Shown: positions 47,144 to 56,797 of the stretch, in pieces | Position numbering within the stretch: the first letter of the stretch is position 1 | How the letters are laid out: every line of letters begins with the position of its first letter | Origin: Desulfobulbus sp. | GTDB taxonomy: Bacteria > Desulfobacterota > Desulfobulbia > Desulfobulbales > Desulfobulbaceae | DNA: 64,000 nt | NCBI GenBank assembly: GCA_011051875.1 | Contig: DRKI01000100.1 | Location: 1 to 64,000, forward strand | Direction: 5' to 3' | The notes under the pieces: generated by a model | Told to the model about the DNA's origin: nothing | Databases searched by the model: none | What the model saw: only the letters and a program-made list of their open reading frames with translations | Made by a program: the position numbers and the translations under genes

Positions 47144-47626
47144 TCAGTACCTGGTCCCGCCGGAGAGGGCCGGCCATTGCGTCATGACCCGGAGCGCCGC
47201 CTGTCGCTCTCCCTGCCGGGTGAGGAGGTCGCGCCTGTCCGGCGGCAGGCAGACCTGGCGGTAGATTCGCGCATCGTCAAACCCGATTGCCGCGGCGTCA
47301 TCACGGGTTGCGGCAAAGGTGAGCGAGGCCAGCCGTGCCCAGTGAATGGCGGCCAGGCACATGGGGCAGGGCTCGCAGTTGACAAAGATGTCACATCCCG
47401 TCAGCCAGTAGCTGTTGCTCCGGGTACAGGCGTCGCGGATGGCCACGATCTCGGCATGGGCCGAGGGGTCATTGGTGGCCAGCACCCGGTTCCATCCCTG
47501 ACCGATCACCTCTTCCCGCCGGACGATGACAGCGCCGAACGGGCCGCCGTCACCCCGTTGCATGCCGGTCTCGGCCAGTTCGATGGCCAGGGCCATGAAT
47601 TCTTTTTCCTTCTCCGTCAGCACCAT
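47144..47626 (-). CDS. guaD: guanine deaminase (CDA fold)
   Basis: 160 residues, the length of Bacillus-type guanine deaminase. Zinc and catalytic motifs NDPSAHAEIVAIRDAC (HAE) and VNCEPCPMCLAAIHWAR (PCxxC), plus GGPFGAVIV and the family-specific DDAAAIGFDDARIYRQV. It converts guanine to xanthine and ammonium, which fits the nitrogen-scavenging theme. tRNA adenosine deaminase (TadA) is less likely because of the GFDDxxIY segment. Convergent with the preceding gene. Confidence 0.85.
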   Translation of the reverse strand: MVLTEKEKEFMALAIELAETGMQRGDGGPFGAVIVRREEVIGQGWNRVLATNDPSAHAEIVAIRDACTRSNSYWLTGCDIFVNCEPCPMCLAAIHWARLASLTFAATRDDAAAIGFDDARIYRQVCLPPDRRDLLTRQGERQAALRVMTQWPALSGGTRY

Positions 47627-47650
47627 GCCGTGTTCCCTCGGCCATCCTCA

Positions 47651-48865
47651 TCATATCTTTCTGAAGACCAGGCAGGCATTGGTGCCGCCGAAGCCGTAGC
47701 TGTTGGACAGAACCGTGGTCAGGGGGTGCTCGCGTATCTCGGTGACGATGTTCATGTCCGCGGCCCCGGGGTCCAGCTTCTCGATGTTGGCGGACGCGGC
47801 AATGAAGCCCTCGCGCAGCATGAGCAGGCTGTAGATGGCCTCGTGCACTCCGGCCGCGCCCAGGGAATGGCCGGACAGGGACTTGGTGGAGCTGATGGGC
47901 GGAATGCGGGAACCGAAGACCTCCCGGATGGCGCGAAGTTCCACCAGGTCGCCGAGCGGGGTGGAGGTGCCGTGCGCATTGATGTAGTCGATGGGGCTGT
48001 CCACGTCGGCCAGGGCCAGCCGGAGGCAGCGTGCCGCGCCCTCGCCCGAGGGAACCACCATCTCGTGGCCGTCGGCCGTGGCGCCGTAGCCGATCACCTC
48101 GCCATACATGGTGGCGCCGCGCCGCCTTGCATGTTCGAACTCCTCCAGGACCACGATACCGGCGCCGTTGGCGACCACGAAACCGTCCCGGTCCACATCA
48201 TAGGGCCGGGAGGCCAGCTCCGGGGTCTTGTTGAACCGGGTGGAGAGGGCGCCCATGGCATCGAACATCGCGGTCTGGGTCCAGTGTTCCTCGTCCGAGC
48301 CGCCGGCAAAGACGATGTCCTGTTTTCCCATCAGGATCTGTTCCATGCCGGCACCGATACAGTGGGCGCCGGTGGCACAGGCGGAGGCGATGGCATAGCA
48401 GACCCCCTTGATCCGGAACGGCCCGGTCAGGCAGGCCGAGACCGTGCTGCTCATGGTGCGCGGCACCATGAAGGGCGAGAGCCGTCTGAGTCCGCGGCTG
48501 CGCATGATGTCGGTGGTGGCCACCACGTTTTCGGCCGAGGTGCCGCCGGAACCGATGATCAGGCCGGTGCGTGGGCTGGAGACCTGCTCCGGTGCAAGGC
48601 CCGCGTCCCTGACGGCCTGCTCCATGGCAATGTAGGCATAGGCGGCTGCATTCCCCATGAAGCGCAGGATCTTCTTGTCGATGTAGTGGCGTGGATCGAT
48701 GTCGGTGAAGGAGCCGATGCGGGAGCGCAGGCCGATCTCCTCGTACTGCGGGATGTACCTGGCTCCGGACCTGCCCTGTCTGAGCGAGTCGAGGACCGCC
48801 TCCGTACTGTTGCCGAGCGGCGAGACGATCCCCATGCCCGTGATGACGACGCGGCGCATGGTCAT
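47651..48865 (-). CDS. fabB: beta-ketoacyl-ACP synthase I
   Basis: 404 residues, FabB type throughout: [13 protein letters not shown], catalytic Cys in [42 protein letters not shown], His in [11 protein letters not shown] and [23 protein letters not shown], and the end [15 protein letters not shown]. FabB elongates fatty acids and is needed for unsaturated chains when paired with FabA; fabA is not in the window. The start at 48865 overlaps the SDR stop (ATGA). Confidence 0.94.
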   Translation of the reverse strand: MTMRRVVITGMGIVSPLGNSTEAVLDSLRQGRSGARYIPQYEEIGLRSRIGSFTDIDPRHYIDKKILRFMGNAAAYAYIAMEQAVRDAGLAPEQVSSPRTGLIIGSGGTSAENVVATTDIMRSRGLRRLSPFMVPRTMSSTVSACLTGPFRIKGVCYAIASACATGAHCIGAGMEQILMGKQDIVFAGGSDEEHWTQTAMFDAMGALSTRFNKTPELASRPYDVDRDGFVVANGAGIVVLEEFEHARRRGATMYGEVIGYGATADGHEMVVPSGEGAARCLRLALADVDSPIDYINAHGTSTPLGDLVELRAIREVFGSRIPPISSTKSLSGHSLGAAGVHEAIYSLLMLREGFIAASANIEKLDPGAADMNIVTEIREHPLTTVLSNSYGFGGTNACLVFRKI

Positions 48866-49659
48866 GGAGACTGGTCGTCCCGGTCCCGGCTGCCCGGCCC
48901 GGCGTCCCGCCGACGGTGGATGGCAAAGGGGGCGCACCCCTGGCAGACGGGCATGACCTCGACAGAGTTGATGTTGACGTGCGGCGGCACGCTGGTGACC
49001 CAGTGGACGATCTCGGCGATATCGTCAGGAGTGAGCGGCTCGGTCCCCTGGTAGACCTGATCGGCCCGGGTCCGGTCACCGTGGAAGCGGACAATGGAGA
49101 ACTCGCTTTCGGCCAGTCCGGGCTCGATATTGGTGACCCGGACCCTGGTGGCCACCAGGTCGGCGATCAGGTTGCGCGAGAACTGCCGGACAAAGGCCTT
49201 GGTGCCGCCGTAGACATTGGCACCGGGATAGGGATAGATACCGGCCACCGATCCCATGTTGATGATGTGGCCGCGGTCACGTTCAACCATGCCTGGCAGG
49301 ATCGTCCTGGTGAGATGGCAGAGGCCCTTGATGTTGGTATCGATCATGGTCTCCCAGTCGTCCGGGTCCGCCTCGTGGGCACCTTCCAGGCCCAGGGCGA
49401 GACCGGCGTTGTTGAGCAGTACGTCGATCTGCCGGAAAGCCGGCGGCAGGGCACGGACCATGGCCCGGACCCGGTCGCGGTCGCGCACGTCCAGCCGCAC
49501 CGCATGCAGCGGCGTGGCGGCCAGCCGCCCTGCCAGTTCGTCCAGTCGTTTCTGCCTGCGGCCGATGATGATCAGCCGCCACCCTTCCCTGGCGAACCGT
49601 TCCGCGCAGGCCCGGCCGAAGCCGGAGGTGGCGCCGGTGATGAGGATTGTCTTGCTCAT
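48862..49659 (-). CDS. short-chain dehydrogenase/reductase, YdfG-like
   Basis: 265 residues. Rossmann motif [41 protein letters not shown], catalytic Ser in [28 protein letters not shown] (Y-x3-K), and [12 protein letters not shown], close to E. coli YdfG, an NADP-dependent serine/3-hydroxy acid dehydrogenase. The C-terminal 25 residues beyond the family ([19 protein letters not shown]) look like an added tail. Coupled to fabB by a 4-bp overlap; whether it serves fatty acid synthesis is unknown. Confidence 0.88.
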   Translation of the reverse strand: MSKTILITGATSGFGRACAERFAREGWRLIIIGRRQKRLDELAGRLAATPLHAVRLDVRDRDRVRAMVRALPPAFRQIDVLLNNAGLALGLEGAHEADPDDWETMIDTNIKGLCHLTRTILPGMVERDRGHIINMGSVAGIYPYPGANVYGGTKAFVRQFSRNLIADLVATRVRVTNIEPGLAESEFSIVRFHGDRTRADQVYQGTEPLTPDDIAEIVHWVTSVPPHVNINSVEVMPVCQGCAPFAIHRRRDAGPGSRDRDDQSP

Positions 49660-49740
49660 GTCTGCCTCTGGGGGGGTCAAGTCGTAATTGACTAAGAAAA
49701 CAGGTTTAATTTCAAAAAACAACATTTTTCAATGATAGCC

Positions 49741-49768
49741 TGGAATTTTCAGGGCTTATGGTTATACT
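49741..49768 (+). promoter_or_regulatory. candidate promoter for the ferritin gene
   Basis: TGGAAT (49741-49746), 16 bp, TATACT (49763-49768), in an AT-rich gap that stands out from its GC-rich surroundings. The ferritin ATG is at 49842. No Fur box was recognised. Confidence 0.35.
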
Positions 49769-49841
49769 AGCAATCATTCCTCTCCGGCCGGCGCATGCCA
49801 AGGGAGAGCCACCTGAGAATTGTCAAGGAGACCACGGAACA

Positions 49842-50354
49842 ATGCTGAAGAAAAAGATCCTCAAGGCCCTCAATGAACAGATAAACGCCGAGATGTATTC
49901 CAGCTACCTCTACCTGTCCATGGAGTCCTATTTCCAGTCGGTGAGTCTTGGCGGCTTTGCCGCTTGGATGCGGGCCCAGGTCCAGGAAGAGCTGATGCAC
50001 GCCATGAAGTTCTACGATTTTGTCAACGAGCGGGGCGGACGGGTCACCCTGAACGCGATCAACAAGCCCGAGCGCGACTGGGAGAGTCCCCTGGCCGCCT
50101 TTCAGCATATCCTGCGCCATGAACAGCTGGTGACCTCGCTGATCAACGACCTGGTGGACCTGGCTGCCAGGGAAAAAGATCATGCCACCGGCATCTTCCT
50201 GCAGTGGTTCGTCACCGAGCAGGTGGAGGAAGAGGCCACGGTGGGTGAGATCGTCAACCGGCTGGAGCTCATCGGCAACGACTCCTCGGGGCTCTTTTTC
50301 CTGGACGCCGAACTGGGCAAGCGGGTCTTCAATGCCTCCCAGGCCGAGGCCTAG
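49842..50354 (+). CDS. ftnA: ferritin (non-haem, FtnA type)
   Basis: 170 residues. Four-helix bundle with ferroxidase residues: INAEMYSSYLYLSMESYF, QVQEELMHAMKFYDFV (ExxH), HEQLVTSLINDLVDLA and EQVEEEATVGEI. Starts MLKKKILKALNEQ; AAGGAG lies about 12 bp upstream. It stores iron as a 24-mer cage. The next gene starts 15 bp downstream. Confidence 0.95.
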   Translation: MLKKKILKALNEQINAEMYSSYLYLSMESYFQSVSLGGFAAWMRAQVQEELMHAMKFYDFVNERGGRVTLNAINKPERDWESPLAAFQHILRHEQLVTSLINDLVDLAAREKDHATGIFLQWFVTEQVEEEATVGEIVNRLELIGNDSSGLFFLDAELGKRVFNASQAEA

Positions 50355-50369
50355 AAGGCTGGAGGGGAC

Positions 50370-51074
50370 GTGAGCACTCGCAGGCTGAAGAAAGAGGTGC
50401 TGGCCCTGCTGGCGGAACCGGACCTGGAGACGATCCTTGACCGGCTGCGCCGGTATCCTGCCAAGGACGTGGTCAATGTGCTCTTCTCCGCCATCTGTCA
50501 TACCGACGAGCTGGTGCGCTGGCACGGGATCAGCGCCATGGGAGAGATGGTGGCGCGACTGGCCGGCCAGGACATGGAAGAGGCCCGGATCATCATGCGC
50601 CGCCTGCTCTGGAGCCTCAACGACGAGTCGGGCGGCATCGGCTGGGGCGCACCCGAGGCCATGGCCGAGATCATGGTTCACCACGCGGGACTGGCAGAGG
50701 AGTATGTGCACATGCTCATCTCCTACATGCACGAGGATGGAGAGGAGATCTGGCAGGACGGCAATTTCCTGGAACATGAACTGCTTCAGCGCGGTCTGCT
50801 CTGGGGGATCGCCAGGCTGGCCGATCGCCGGCCCGCCCTGCTGGCGGAGCGCGGGGTGGGGGAGGAGATCCTGCCCTATCTCGGGTCCCCTGATCCCGGT
50901 GTGCGCGGTATGGCCGCCCTGGCAGCCGGCAGGCTTGGCCTGGCCCGGGCCCGGCAGGTTCTGCAGGAGATGCTGGCCGACAAGGCCGAGGTGCGGCTCT
51001 ACGAGGATGGTGTGCTGCGCACGGTCACGGTGGCCGGGCTGGCCGGGCAGGCCCTGGCCCGGATCGCCCCGTGA
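50370..51074 (+). CDS. HEAT-like repeat protein (DVU0298-like)
   Basis: 234 residues starting with GTG, with GGAGGGG before it. Helical repeats: DELVRWHGISAMGEMVARL, IMRRLLWSLNDESGGIGWGAPEAMAEIMVHH, LWGIARLADRRP and DPGVRGMAALAAGRLGLARARQ. The segment LNDESGGIGWGAPEAMAE is characteristic of a family found in sulfate-reducing deltaproteobacteria and, from memory, named after DVU0298. Function unknown, probably a protein-protein scaffold. It overlaps the next gene by 4 bp (GTGA). Confidence 0.8.
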   Translation: MSTRRLKKEVLALLAEPDLETILDRLRRYPAKDVVNVLFSAICHTDELVRWHGISAMGEMVARLAGQDMEEARIIMRRLLWSLNDESGGIGWGAPEAMAEIMVHHAGLAEEYVHMLISYMHEDGEEIWQDGNFLEHELLQRGLLWGIARLADRRPALLAERGVGEEILPYLGSPDPGVRGMAALAAGRLGLARARQVLQEMLADKAEVRLYEDGVLRTVTVAGLAGQALARIAP

Positions 51075-52339
51075 CCATGGTGCCCTTTTCCCGTGTGGCC
51101 CTGCTCCAGTTCGAGGTCCGGCCCGGCGACCCGGAGGCCAACCTGGAGCAGGTCCGATCCCTGTTCGGGCGGCTCGCGCCGCCATCCGGCACCCTGGTCC
51201 TGCTGCCCGAGCTCTGGTCCTGCGGTTTTGCCGGCGGCCGCATGGCGCATCATGCCGCTGCCACGCCGGACCTGCTCCGGGCCTTGCGGCAGCTGGCCGG
51301 CCGGAGGGGCACTTGGTTCGCCGGCTCCCTCCCCGAGCCGTCCGCCTGCGGCCTGCCCCGCAACACACTCTTTCTCACCGGCCCGGACGGCGTGGCCGGC
51401 AGCTACAGCAAGCAGCATCTCTTTGCCTTCTGGAAGGAGGACCGGCTCTTCTCGCCCGGGGACCGGCCGCGGCCCATGGTCACTCCCGGCGGCCTGCTGG
51501 GGGGCCTGGTCTGCTATGACCTCCGTTTTCCCGAGTTGGCCAGGGACCAGGCATTCGCCGGCTGCGGCCTGCTGGTGGTCAGCGCCCAGTGGCCCATGGC
51601 GCGGCTGGATCACTGGCAGACCCTGCTGACGTCGCGGGCCATCGAGAACCAGGTCTTTGTCGCGGGCTGCAACAGTTGCGGCCGCACCGCGTCCACCGAA
51701 TTCGCCGGCCACTCCATGGTGGTGGCGCCCGACGGCCGGCCGCTGCTGGAGCTTGGCAGCGGGCCCGGCGCCGAGCAGTGTGAGCTGGACAGTGGTCTGC
51801 TCACCACTCTCCGCGCCCGGTTCTGCAGTGTGGGCGAGCGGCCGTGGCTGCGGTACGACCGCGACAAGGTGATCAGCCAGGAGCGGCTGCCGGCCGTGCT
51901 GGCGGCCATCCGGCGCCAGGGCAGCAGGATCGCCTTCACCAATGGCTGCTTCGACATTCTGCACGCCGGCCATGTCAGCTACCTGGAGCAGGCCCGCCGC
52001 ACCGGCGACTGCCTGGTGGTGGGGCTCAACTCGGACCGCTCGGTCCGCCAGCTCAAGGGCGAGGGCAGGCCGGTCAACGGTGAGCAGGAGCGGGCCAGGG
52101 TGCTCGCCGCCCTGGGTTGCGTCGATTTCGTGGTCATCTTTGACCAGGAGACCCCCATCGACCTGATCCGGGCCCTGCTGCCCGATGTCCTGGTCAAGGG
52201 CGCGGACTGGCCCGAGGAAAGGATCGTGGGCGCGGCCGAGGTCAGGGCCGCCGGCGGCCGGGTGGAGCGGATCGCCTTTGAGCACGAGGTCTCGACTTCG
52301 GCCGTGATCGAGGCCATCCGCAACCAGGGAGTTTCCTGA
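51071..52339 (+). CDS. fusion of carbon-nitrogen hydrolase (nitrilase superfamily) and heptose 1-phosphate adenylyltransferase (RfaE2/HldE C-terminal domain)
   Basis: 422 residues in one frame. About 1-260: nitrilase superfamily with the Glu-Lys-Cys triad (LLPELWSCG, YSKQHLF, GLVCYDLRFPE) and SRAIENQVFVAGCNSCG, closest in style to omega-amidase/YafV types. About 285-422: nucleotidyltransferase FTNGCFDILHAGHVSYLEQAR (HxGH), LNSDRSVRQLKGEGRPVNGE, LPDVLVKGADWPEERIVGA and FEHEVSTSAVIEAIR, matching the adenylyltransferase half of E. coli HldE. The heptose kinase half is absent and must be elsewhere. GTG at 51071 or ATG at 51077. Confidence 0.9.
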   Translation: MTMVPFSRVALLQFEVRPGDPEANLEQVRSLFGRLAPPSGTLVLLPELWSCGFAGGRMAHHAAATPDLLRALRQLAGRRGTWFAGSLPEPSACGLPRNTLFLTGPDGVAGSYSKQHLFAFWKEDRLFSPGDRPRPMVTPGGLLGGLVCYDLRFPELARDQAFAGCGLLVVSAQWPMARLDHWQTLLTSRAIENQVFVAGCNSCGRTASTEFAGHSMVVAPDGRPLLELGSGPGAEQCELDSGLLTTLRARFCSVGERPWLRYDRDKVISQERLPAVLAAIRRQGSRIAFTNGCFDILHAGHVSYLEQARRTGDCLVVGLNSDRSVRQLKGEGRPVNGEQERARVLAALGCVDFVVIFDQETPIDLIRALLPDVLVKGADWPEERIVGAAEVRAAGGRVERIAFEHEVSTSAVIEAIRNQGVS

Positions 52340-52448
52340 CAGAAGAGCGTTTGCGGCAGGCAAGGGTTGTGGTATATCATCGTGAAGTCAAGTACAGGTT
52401 GTGCTGGCCCGTTGCCGGGCTGCACCGGAACCAAGGAGAACAGACAGC

Positions 52449-52643
52449 ATGCAGGTTATCAGGATCAAGGGAATGAAGTGTCCGCACTGCCAGGCATCGG
52501 CCAAAAAGGCCCTGGAGGCCCTGGAGGGGATCAGGAACGTGGAGGTTGATCTCGAGAAGGGAGAGGCCCGTTTCGATGGGGATGTTCCCAGGGAGCGGCT
52601 GCAGGAGGCCATTGTCAAGATAGGTTTTGAGCTGGTCGATTAG
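52449..52643 (+). CDS. small heavy-metal-associated (HMA) domain protein
   Basis: 64 residues: MQVIRIKGMKCPHCQASAKKALEALEGIRNVEVDLEKGEARFDGD, a CopZ/MerP-like ferredoxin fold with the metal-binding GMKCPHC. No signal peptide, so a cytoplasmic metal chaperone or sensor. AAGGAG is 10-15 bp upstream. An ArsR regulator follows 107 bp downstream; no metal pump is next to it. Confidence 0.9.
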   Translation: MQVIRIKGMKCPHCQASAKKALEALEGIRNVEVDLEKGEARFDGDVPRERLQEAIVKIGFELVD

Positions 52644-52750
52644 ATGGCTGCGCCAACAGTCGGTAATCGTGCCGGTATCCCCGCCTGGGCGGGACGGTTG
52701 CCCGGATCCGGCAGGGGAGAGCGGACAGATTCCAGTGCGGGGGAGGAACC

Positions 52751-53131
52751 ATGGCCGGCGCTGAGATGAAAGAGTGCCTGCGGGTGCTGAAGGCAATGTC
52801 CGACAGCAGCCGGCTCAGGGTTCTGAAGATGCTGGAGGGGCGTGAACTGTGTGTCTGCGAGATCCAGAGCCTGCTTGCCCTGTCCCAGTCAACGGTCTCC
52901 AAGCATCTCAAGATCCTGGAGGATGCGGGCCTGGTGGACCGGCGCCGGGACGGACAGTGGGTGCTCTACAGCCTGTCCGCCGGGGAGCGGTCGGTCTATG
53001 CGCGCGAGATGCTGGAGCGGCTGCATTCCTGGCTGGGGGACGATCCCGAGGTCAGGGCCCTGCTTGAGAGGGTTCCCCGGGTAAACAGGACCTCGTGTGC
53101 CCGCCAGTTCCGGCAGGAGCGAACAGGATAA
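52751..53131 (+). CDS. ArsR/SmtB-family transcriptional regulator
   Basis: 126 residues. Winged helix: MSDSSRLRVLKMLEGRELCVCEIQSLLALSQSTVSKHLKILEDAGLVDRRRDGQWVLYSL. The ELCVCEI element carries the CxC pair used by ArsR proteins for As(III)/Sb(III) or related ions. A C-terminal Cys (NRTSCARQFR) might complete the site. It normally represses its own operon, but no obvious target genes (efflux, reductase) are adjacent. Confidence 0.9.
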   Translation: MAGAEMKECLRVLKAMSDSSRLRVLKMLEGRELCVCEIQSLLALSQSTVSKHLKILEDAGLVDRRRDGQWVLYSLSAGERSVYAREMLERLHSWLGDDPEVRALLERVPRVNRTSCARQFRQERTG

Positions 53132-53180
53132 CGCGATGGTGCGCAATCACGACGGGCCTTACCCCCTCCCCGGCAGGGCC

Positions 53181-53225
53181 GTAACCGGTCACAGGATGTC
53201 CAACTGCCCGGAATCAAAACAGGAG
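53181..53225 (-). repeat. dispersed repeat family B, fragment (copy 4)
   Basis: GTAACCGGTCACAGGATGTC, then CAACTGCCCGGAATCAAAAC and AGGAG, resembles the first 45 bp of copy 3 in the same orientation. It fills most of the 100-bp gap between the ArsR gene and aspS. Confidence 0.5.
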
Positions 53226-53233
53226 CTGTAGTT

Positions 53234-55018
53234 TCACTCCTCCTTCCAGTCTGGCCTGAGAAAGAGTTCGGTGAGCTGCTTGCGGGCCACCGGCGCCGGC
53301 GCATCGGTAAGGGGACAGGTCGCCTTCTGGGTCTTGGGGAAGGCGATGACGTCGCGGATGGATGAAGATCCGGTGAGGAGCATCATCAGCCTGTCCACAC
53401 CAAAGGCGATACCGCCGTGCGGCGGAGCGCCGAGTTCCAGGGCCCGGAGCAGGAAGCCGAATTTTTCCCGCGCCTCCTCCTCGCCGATGCCCAGGGCCTT
53501 GAAGACCTGCTCCTGGACGGTCTTGTCGTGGATACGGATGGAGCCGCCGCCGATCTCGTTGCCGTTGAGCACCAGGTCATAGGCCCGGCTCCTGACCCGG
53601 CCCGGATCGGTGGCCAGCAGGTCGAGATCTTCTTCCCGGGGCGCGGTGAAGGGATGGTGGACCGCGGTGTGCCGTTTCTGATCGTGGTCGTACTCGAGCA
53701 GGGGGAAATCGGTGATCCAGAGGAACTCGAAGCCGGAATCGCCGGTCAGCTCCAGGCGGCGGGCCAGTTCGAGCCGAAGCTCGGCCAGGACCTGGTGGAC
53801 GATGTCGGTCCGGTCGGCACCAAAGAGGATCAGGTCGCCGGGCCGTACGTCCAGGGCCTCGCCCATGGCGCGGATCTCGTCATCGGTGAAGAACTTGGTG
53901 ATGGGCGACTGCCACTCGTCTTCCCTGATCTTGATCCAGGCCATGCCCCGGGCCCCGAAGCGACCGGCGTACTCGGTCAGGTCGTCCAGGTCCTTGCGGG
54001 AAAAGGTGGCGCAGCCGCGGGCATTGATGGCCTTGACCGAGCCGCCCTTGTCGATCACCGAGCGAAAGACCTTGAAGCCACAGCCCTTGAGGGTCCCGGT
54101 CAGGTCCACCAGCTCCAGCCCGAAACGGGTGTCGGGCCGGTCGGTGCCGAAGCGGCGCATGGCCTCGTCATAAGTCATGCGCGTAAACGGCAGGGAGAGC
54201 TCGATGCCCCGGGTAGCCGCGAACAGGGTCTTGATCATGCCCTCGGTGATGGTGATGATCTCCTCCTCGGTGACAAAGCTCAGCTCCATGTCGATCTGGG
54301 TGAACTCGGGCTGCCGGTCGGCGCGCAGGTCCTCGTCCCGGAAGCAGCGCACGATCTGGAAGTAGCGGTCCATGCCGGCGATCATCAGGATCTGCTTGAA
54401 GAGCTGCGGCGACTGGGGCAGGGCGTAGAAGCGGCCGGCATTGACCCGGCTGGGGACCAGGTAGTCGCGGGCCCCCTCGGGCGTGGAACGGGTAAGCATG
54501 GGAGTCTCGATCTCCAGGAATCCCCGGTCGCTCAGGTAGGAGCGGACCGCCTGCAGTCCCTGGTGGCGCATGATCAGGTTGGCGGCCATCTCGGGCCGGC
54601 GCAGGTCCAGGTAGCGGTATTGCAGGCGCAGGTTGTCGGAGACCTCGATCTCCTCGTCCAGCGGAAAGGGCGGGGTCTCGCTGGTGTTGAGGATGCGCAG
54701 CTCGTCCACCAGCACCTCGATGGCGCCGGTGGCCAGCTTGGGATTCTCCATGTCCGGTGGTCTGCGCTCCACCCTGCCGCGCACCGCGATGACCCATTCG
54801 CTGCGCAGCCGGTGCGCCTTGGCATGCACCTCTTCGTTGATGGCGGGGTTGAAGACCACCTGGGTGATTCCCCACCGGTCCCGCAGATCGATGAAGATCA
54901 CTCCGCCGTGGTCCCGCCGGCGCAGGACCCAGCCCATGAGGACCACCTCCTGGTGGAGCTGGTCAGGGCCGAGTTCATTGCAGTTGTGTGTGCGCCGCAG
55001 CGCTCCCATTGCATCCAT
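53234..55018 (-). CDS. aspS: aspartyl-tRNA synthetase
   Basis: 594 residues, bacterial type. An OB-fold anticodon domain ([26 protein letters not shown]), motif 2 with [27 protein letters not shown], the bacterial GAD insertion (about 290-410), and motif 3 [21 protein letters not shown]. It charges tRNA-Asp. It follows hisS by 47 bp on the same strand, the common hisS-aspS pair. Confidence 0.97.
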   Translation of the reverse strand: MDAMGALRRTHNCNELGPDQLHQEVVLMGWVLRRRDHGGVIFIDLRDRWGITQVVFNPAINEEVHAKAHRLRSEWVIAVRGRVERRPPDMENPKLATGAIEVLVDELRILNTSETPPFPLDEEIEVSDNLRLQYRYLDLRRPEMAANLIMRHQGLQAVRSYLSDRGFLEIETPMLTRSTPEGARDYLVPSRVNAGRFYALPQSPQLFKQILMIAGMDRYFQIVRCFRDEDLRADRQPEFTQIDMELSFVTEEEIITITEGMIKTLFAATRGIELSLPFTRMTYDEAMRRFGTDRPDTRFGLELVDLTGTLKGCGFKVFRSVIDKGGSVKAINARGCATFSRKDLDDLTEYAGRFGARGMAWIKIREDEWQSPITKFFTDDEIRAMGEALDVRPGDLILFGADRTDIVHQVLAELRLELARRLELTGDSGFEFLWITDFPLLEYDHDQKRHTAVHHPFTAPREEDLDLLATDPGRVRSRAYDLVLNGNEIGGGSIRIHDKTVQEQVFKALGIGEEEAREKFGFLLRALELGAPPHGGIAFGVDRLMMLLTGSSSIRDVIAFPKTQKATCPLTDAPAPVARKQLTELFLRPDWKEE

Positions 55019-55065
55019 TGTACTCTACTCCGTCATGTGTGACCCCTGCCCGGCGCGGGAAGAGG

Positions 55066-56334
55066 TCAGCTGTTTTCTCGCACCCTGGAGGCCAGGGAGT
55101 GCGCCTGTTCGGTGGCGTCGGCCAGCAGGGGCACGCTCTCCTGTTCCCTGGTCTCCATGTTGCGCAGGGTAGCCTTTCCACGTTCCAGTTCGTTGTCGCC
55201 GATGATCAGGGTGAAGGCCGCGCCGGTCCGACCGGCCTGCTTCATCTGGGCCTTGAGGCTGCGGCCGCTGTGATCCATGGCCGCCTTCAGGCCCATACGG
55301 CGGAGCTGGTGCACCAGCCCGAACGCGTAGGCAGCGGCTGCTTCGCCCAGGGCGGCGACAAAGATGTCCGCGTGCGGTCCGGGCAGCGATGTCTCCTGCT
55401 GCGCCATGAGCAGGGCGATGCGCTCCATGCCCATGGCAAAGCCGATACCCGGCAGGGGTGGGCCGCCGAGCTGTTCGATGAGGCCGTCGTAACGGCCGCC
55501 GGCGCCGATGGCGGCCTGGGCCCCGAGATCGCCGGTGATGAACTCGAAGGTGGTGCGGGTATAGTAGTCCAGGCCCCGGACCATGAACCGGTTGACGCGG
55601 TGATCTATGGCCAGGGAGTCCAGGCAGCGGCGGACCTCGGCAAAGTGGCCGTCGCAGGGCCCGCACAGGGCGTCAAGGATGGAGGGCGCTTCCTGGACCT
55701 GTTCCCGGCAGCCCGGATTCTTGCAGTCCAGGACCCGCAGGGGATTGGTATCCATGCGGCGGCTGCAGTCCCGGCAGAGCTGGTCTCGCCGCTCCTCCAG
55801 GAAGCTGACCAGCCGGCGCCGGAATCCGGGCCTGCAGTCCGGGCAGCCCAGGGAGTTGATCTCCAGGCTGGCGGTGATGCCGAGCTCGTCGAGCAGCATC
55901 CGGCCCATGGCCATGAGTTCGGCGTCCACCTGCGGCTCGGAAGCGCCGATGACCTCCACGTCCATCTGGTGGAACTGCCTGAGGCGACCCTTCTGGGGCC
56001 GTTCGTGGCGGAACATGGGGCCGATGGTGTAGAGGCGCTGCACCGGCTGCTGCACGTGCAGGCCATGCTCGATGAAGGCGCGCAGCAGGGAGGCTGTGCC
56101 CTCGGGCCGCATGGTGATGCCCTTGTCGGCAAAGGTGTACATCTCCTTCTCGACAATATCCGTGGCCTCGCCGATGGAACGGGCAAAGAGCTCGGTCTTC
56201 TCCAGGATGGGCAGCCGGATCTCGCGGGCGCCGAACCGTTCGAAGATGTCCCTGGCCACCTTCTCCATGTACTGCCACCGGAGCGCCTCGTCGGGCAGGA
56301 TGTCTTTGAAGCCGTTGATGGCCCTGATCTTCAA
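55066..56334 (-). CDS. hisS: histidyl-tRNA synthetase
   Basis: 422 residues, starting with TTG at 56334. GGAGG stands 7 bp before this TTG, and the protein then begins LKIRAINGFKDILPDEALRW (read as Met at the start), the normal HisRS N-terminus; no ATG fits. Motif 2 MFRHERPQKGRLRQFHQMDVE, histidine loops RGLDYYTRTTFEF and GGRYDGLIEQLGG, motif 3 GIGFAMGMERIALLM. It has a strong promoter at 56421-56450 and is followed by aspS. Confidence 0.97.
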   Translation of the reverse strand: MKIRAINGFKDILPDEALRWQYMEKVARDIFERFGAREIRLPILEKTELFARSIGEATDIVEKEMYTFADKGITMRPEGTASLLRAFIEHGLHVQQPVQRLYTIGPMFRHERPQKGRLRQFHQMDVEVIGASEPQVDAELMAMGRMLLDELGITASLEINSLGCPDCRPGFRRRLVSFLEERRDQLCRDCSRRMDTNPLRVLDCKNPGCREQVQEAPSILDALCGPCDGHFAEVRRCLDSLAIDHRVNRFMVRGLDYYTRTTFEFITGDLGAQAAIGAGGRYDGLIEQLGGPPLPGIGFAMGMERIALLMAQQETSLPGPHADIFVAALGEAAAAYAFGLVHQLRRMGLKAAMDHSGRSLKAQMKQAGRTGAAFTLIIGDNELERGKATLRNMETREQESVPLLADATEQAHSLASRVRENS

Positions 56335-56420
56335 GTCGTCCTCCGTCTGTAGAAAAGACGTTCGCCGGTCCCTGGGGCTCCAGGAAAACCGGCACCGGGT
56401 CAGAGAAATAAAAATTATAA

Positions 56421-56450
56421 ATTTTACTCGAATTACGGGGAAAAAGTCAA
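56421..56450 (-). promoter_or_regulatory. sigma-70 promoter of hisS-aspS
   Basis: Minus strand TTGACT (56450-56445), 18 bp, TAAAAT (56426-56421), embedded in a rare AT-rich stretch. The expected start is near 56413, giving a leader of about 80 nt to the hisS TTG. Confidence 0.6.
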
Positions 56451-56735
56451 GCTGATCCGCCGGATTTATGGTATAAACGTTCATTCTCGGTGTACCAGGA
56501 ACAAGAGGTAATGAAAACAGGTGGATAGAAGAACAGGAACGGGATTGCCCAGCCACGGGCGACATCGGATCCGGCCCCCTGTTTCCGCTGTTGCAGCGGC
56601 TTGTCCCGCTCGCTTGTCCCGCTTGGCGCGGGTTATGGACAAAATGCCATTTGTCCCATGGTTTCCCGTCGTTTTTCTGGTATACTGTATTGATTGAAAA
56701 GGTATACGCCCCGGTGCAACCGGGGCAGAGCGGAC
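56451..56735. other. gene-free stretch between hisS and the nitronate monooxygenase-like gene
   Basis: The whole gap is 463 bp (56335-56797) and includes the hisS promoter at one end and the next gene's promoter at the other. In between there is no gene. It contains the GC hairpin GCCCCGGT-GCA-ACCGGGGC (56708-56726), TATACT at about 56680 without a well-spaced -35, and three direct occurrences of CTTGTCCC/TTTGTCCC between 56599 and 56656. A small RNA is possible but unsupported. Confidence 0.3.
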
Positions 56736-56764
56736 TTGACAACACGGGGTGTTCGCGGCATTAT
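56736..56764 (+). promoter_or_regulatory. candidate sigma-70 promoter of the nitronate monooxygenase-like gene
   Basis: TTGACA (56736-56741), 17 bp, CATTAT (56759-56764). The start would be near 56771, about 27 nt before the ATG at 56798, with AAGGA in between. Confidence 0.55.
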
Positions 56765-56797
56765 TGGGCCCTACGTTCTTGAGTGAAAAGGATATAG

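Noticed and set aside
47144-47626. tRNA adenosine deaminase TadA
   Set aside because: The segment GFDDARIYRQV and the overall pattern fit Bacillus-type guanine deaminase better.
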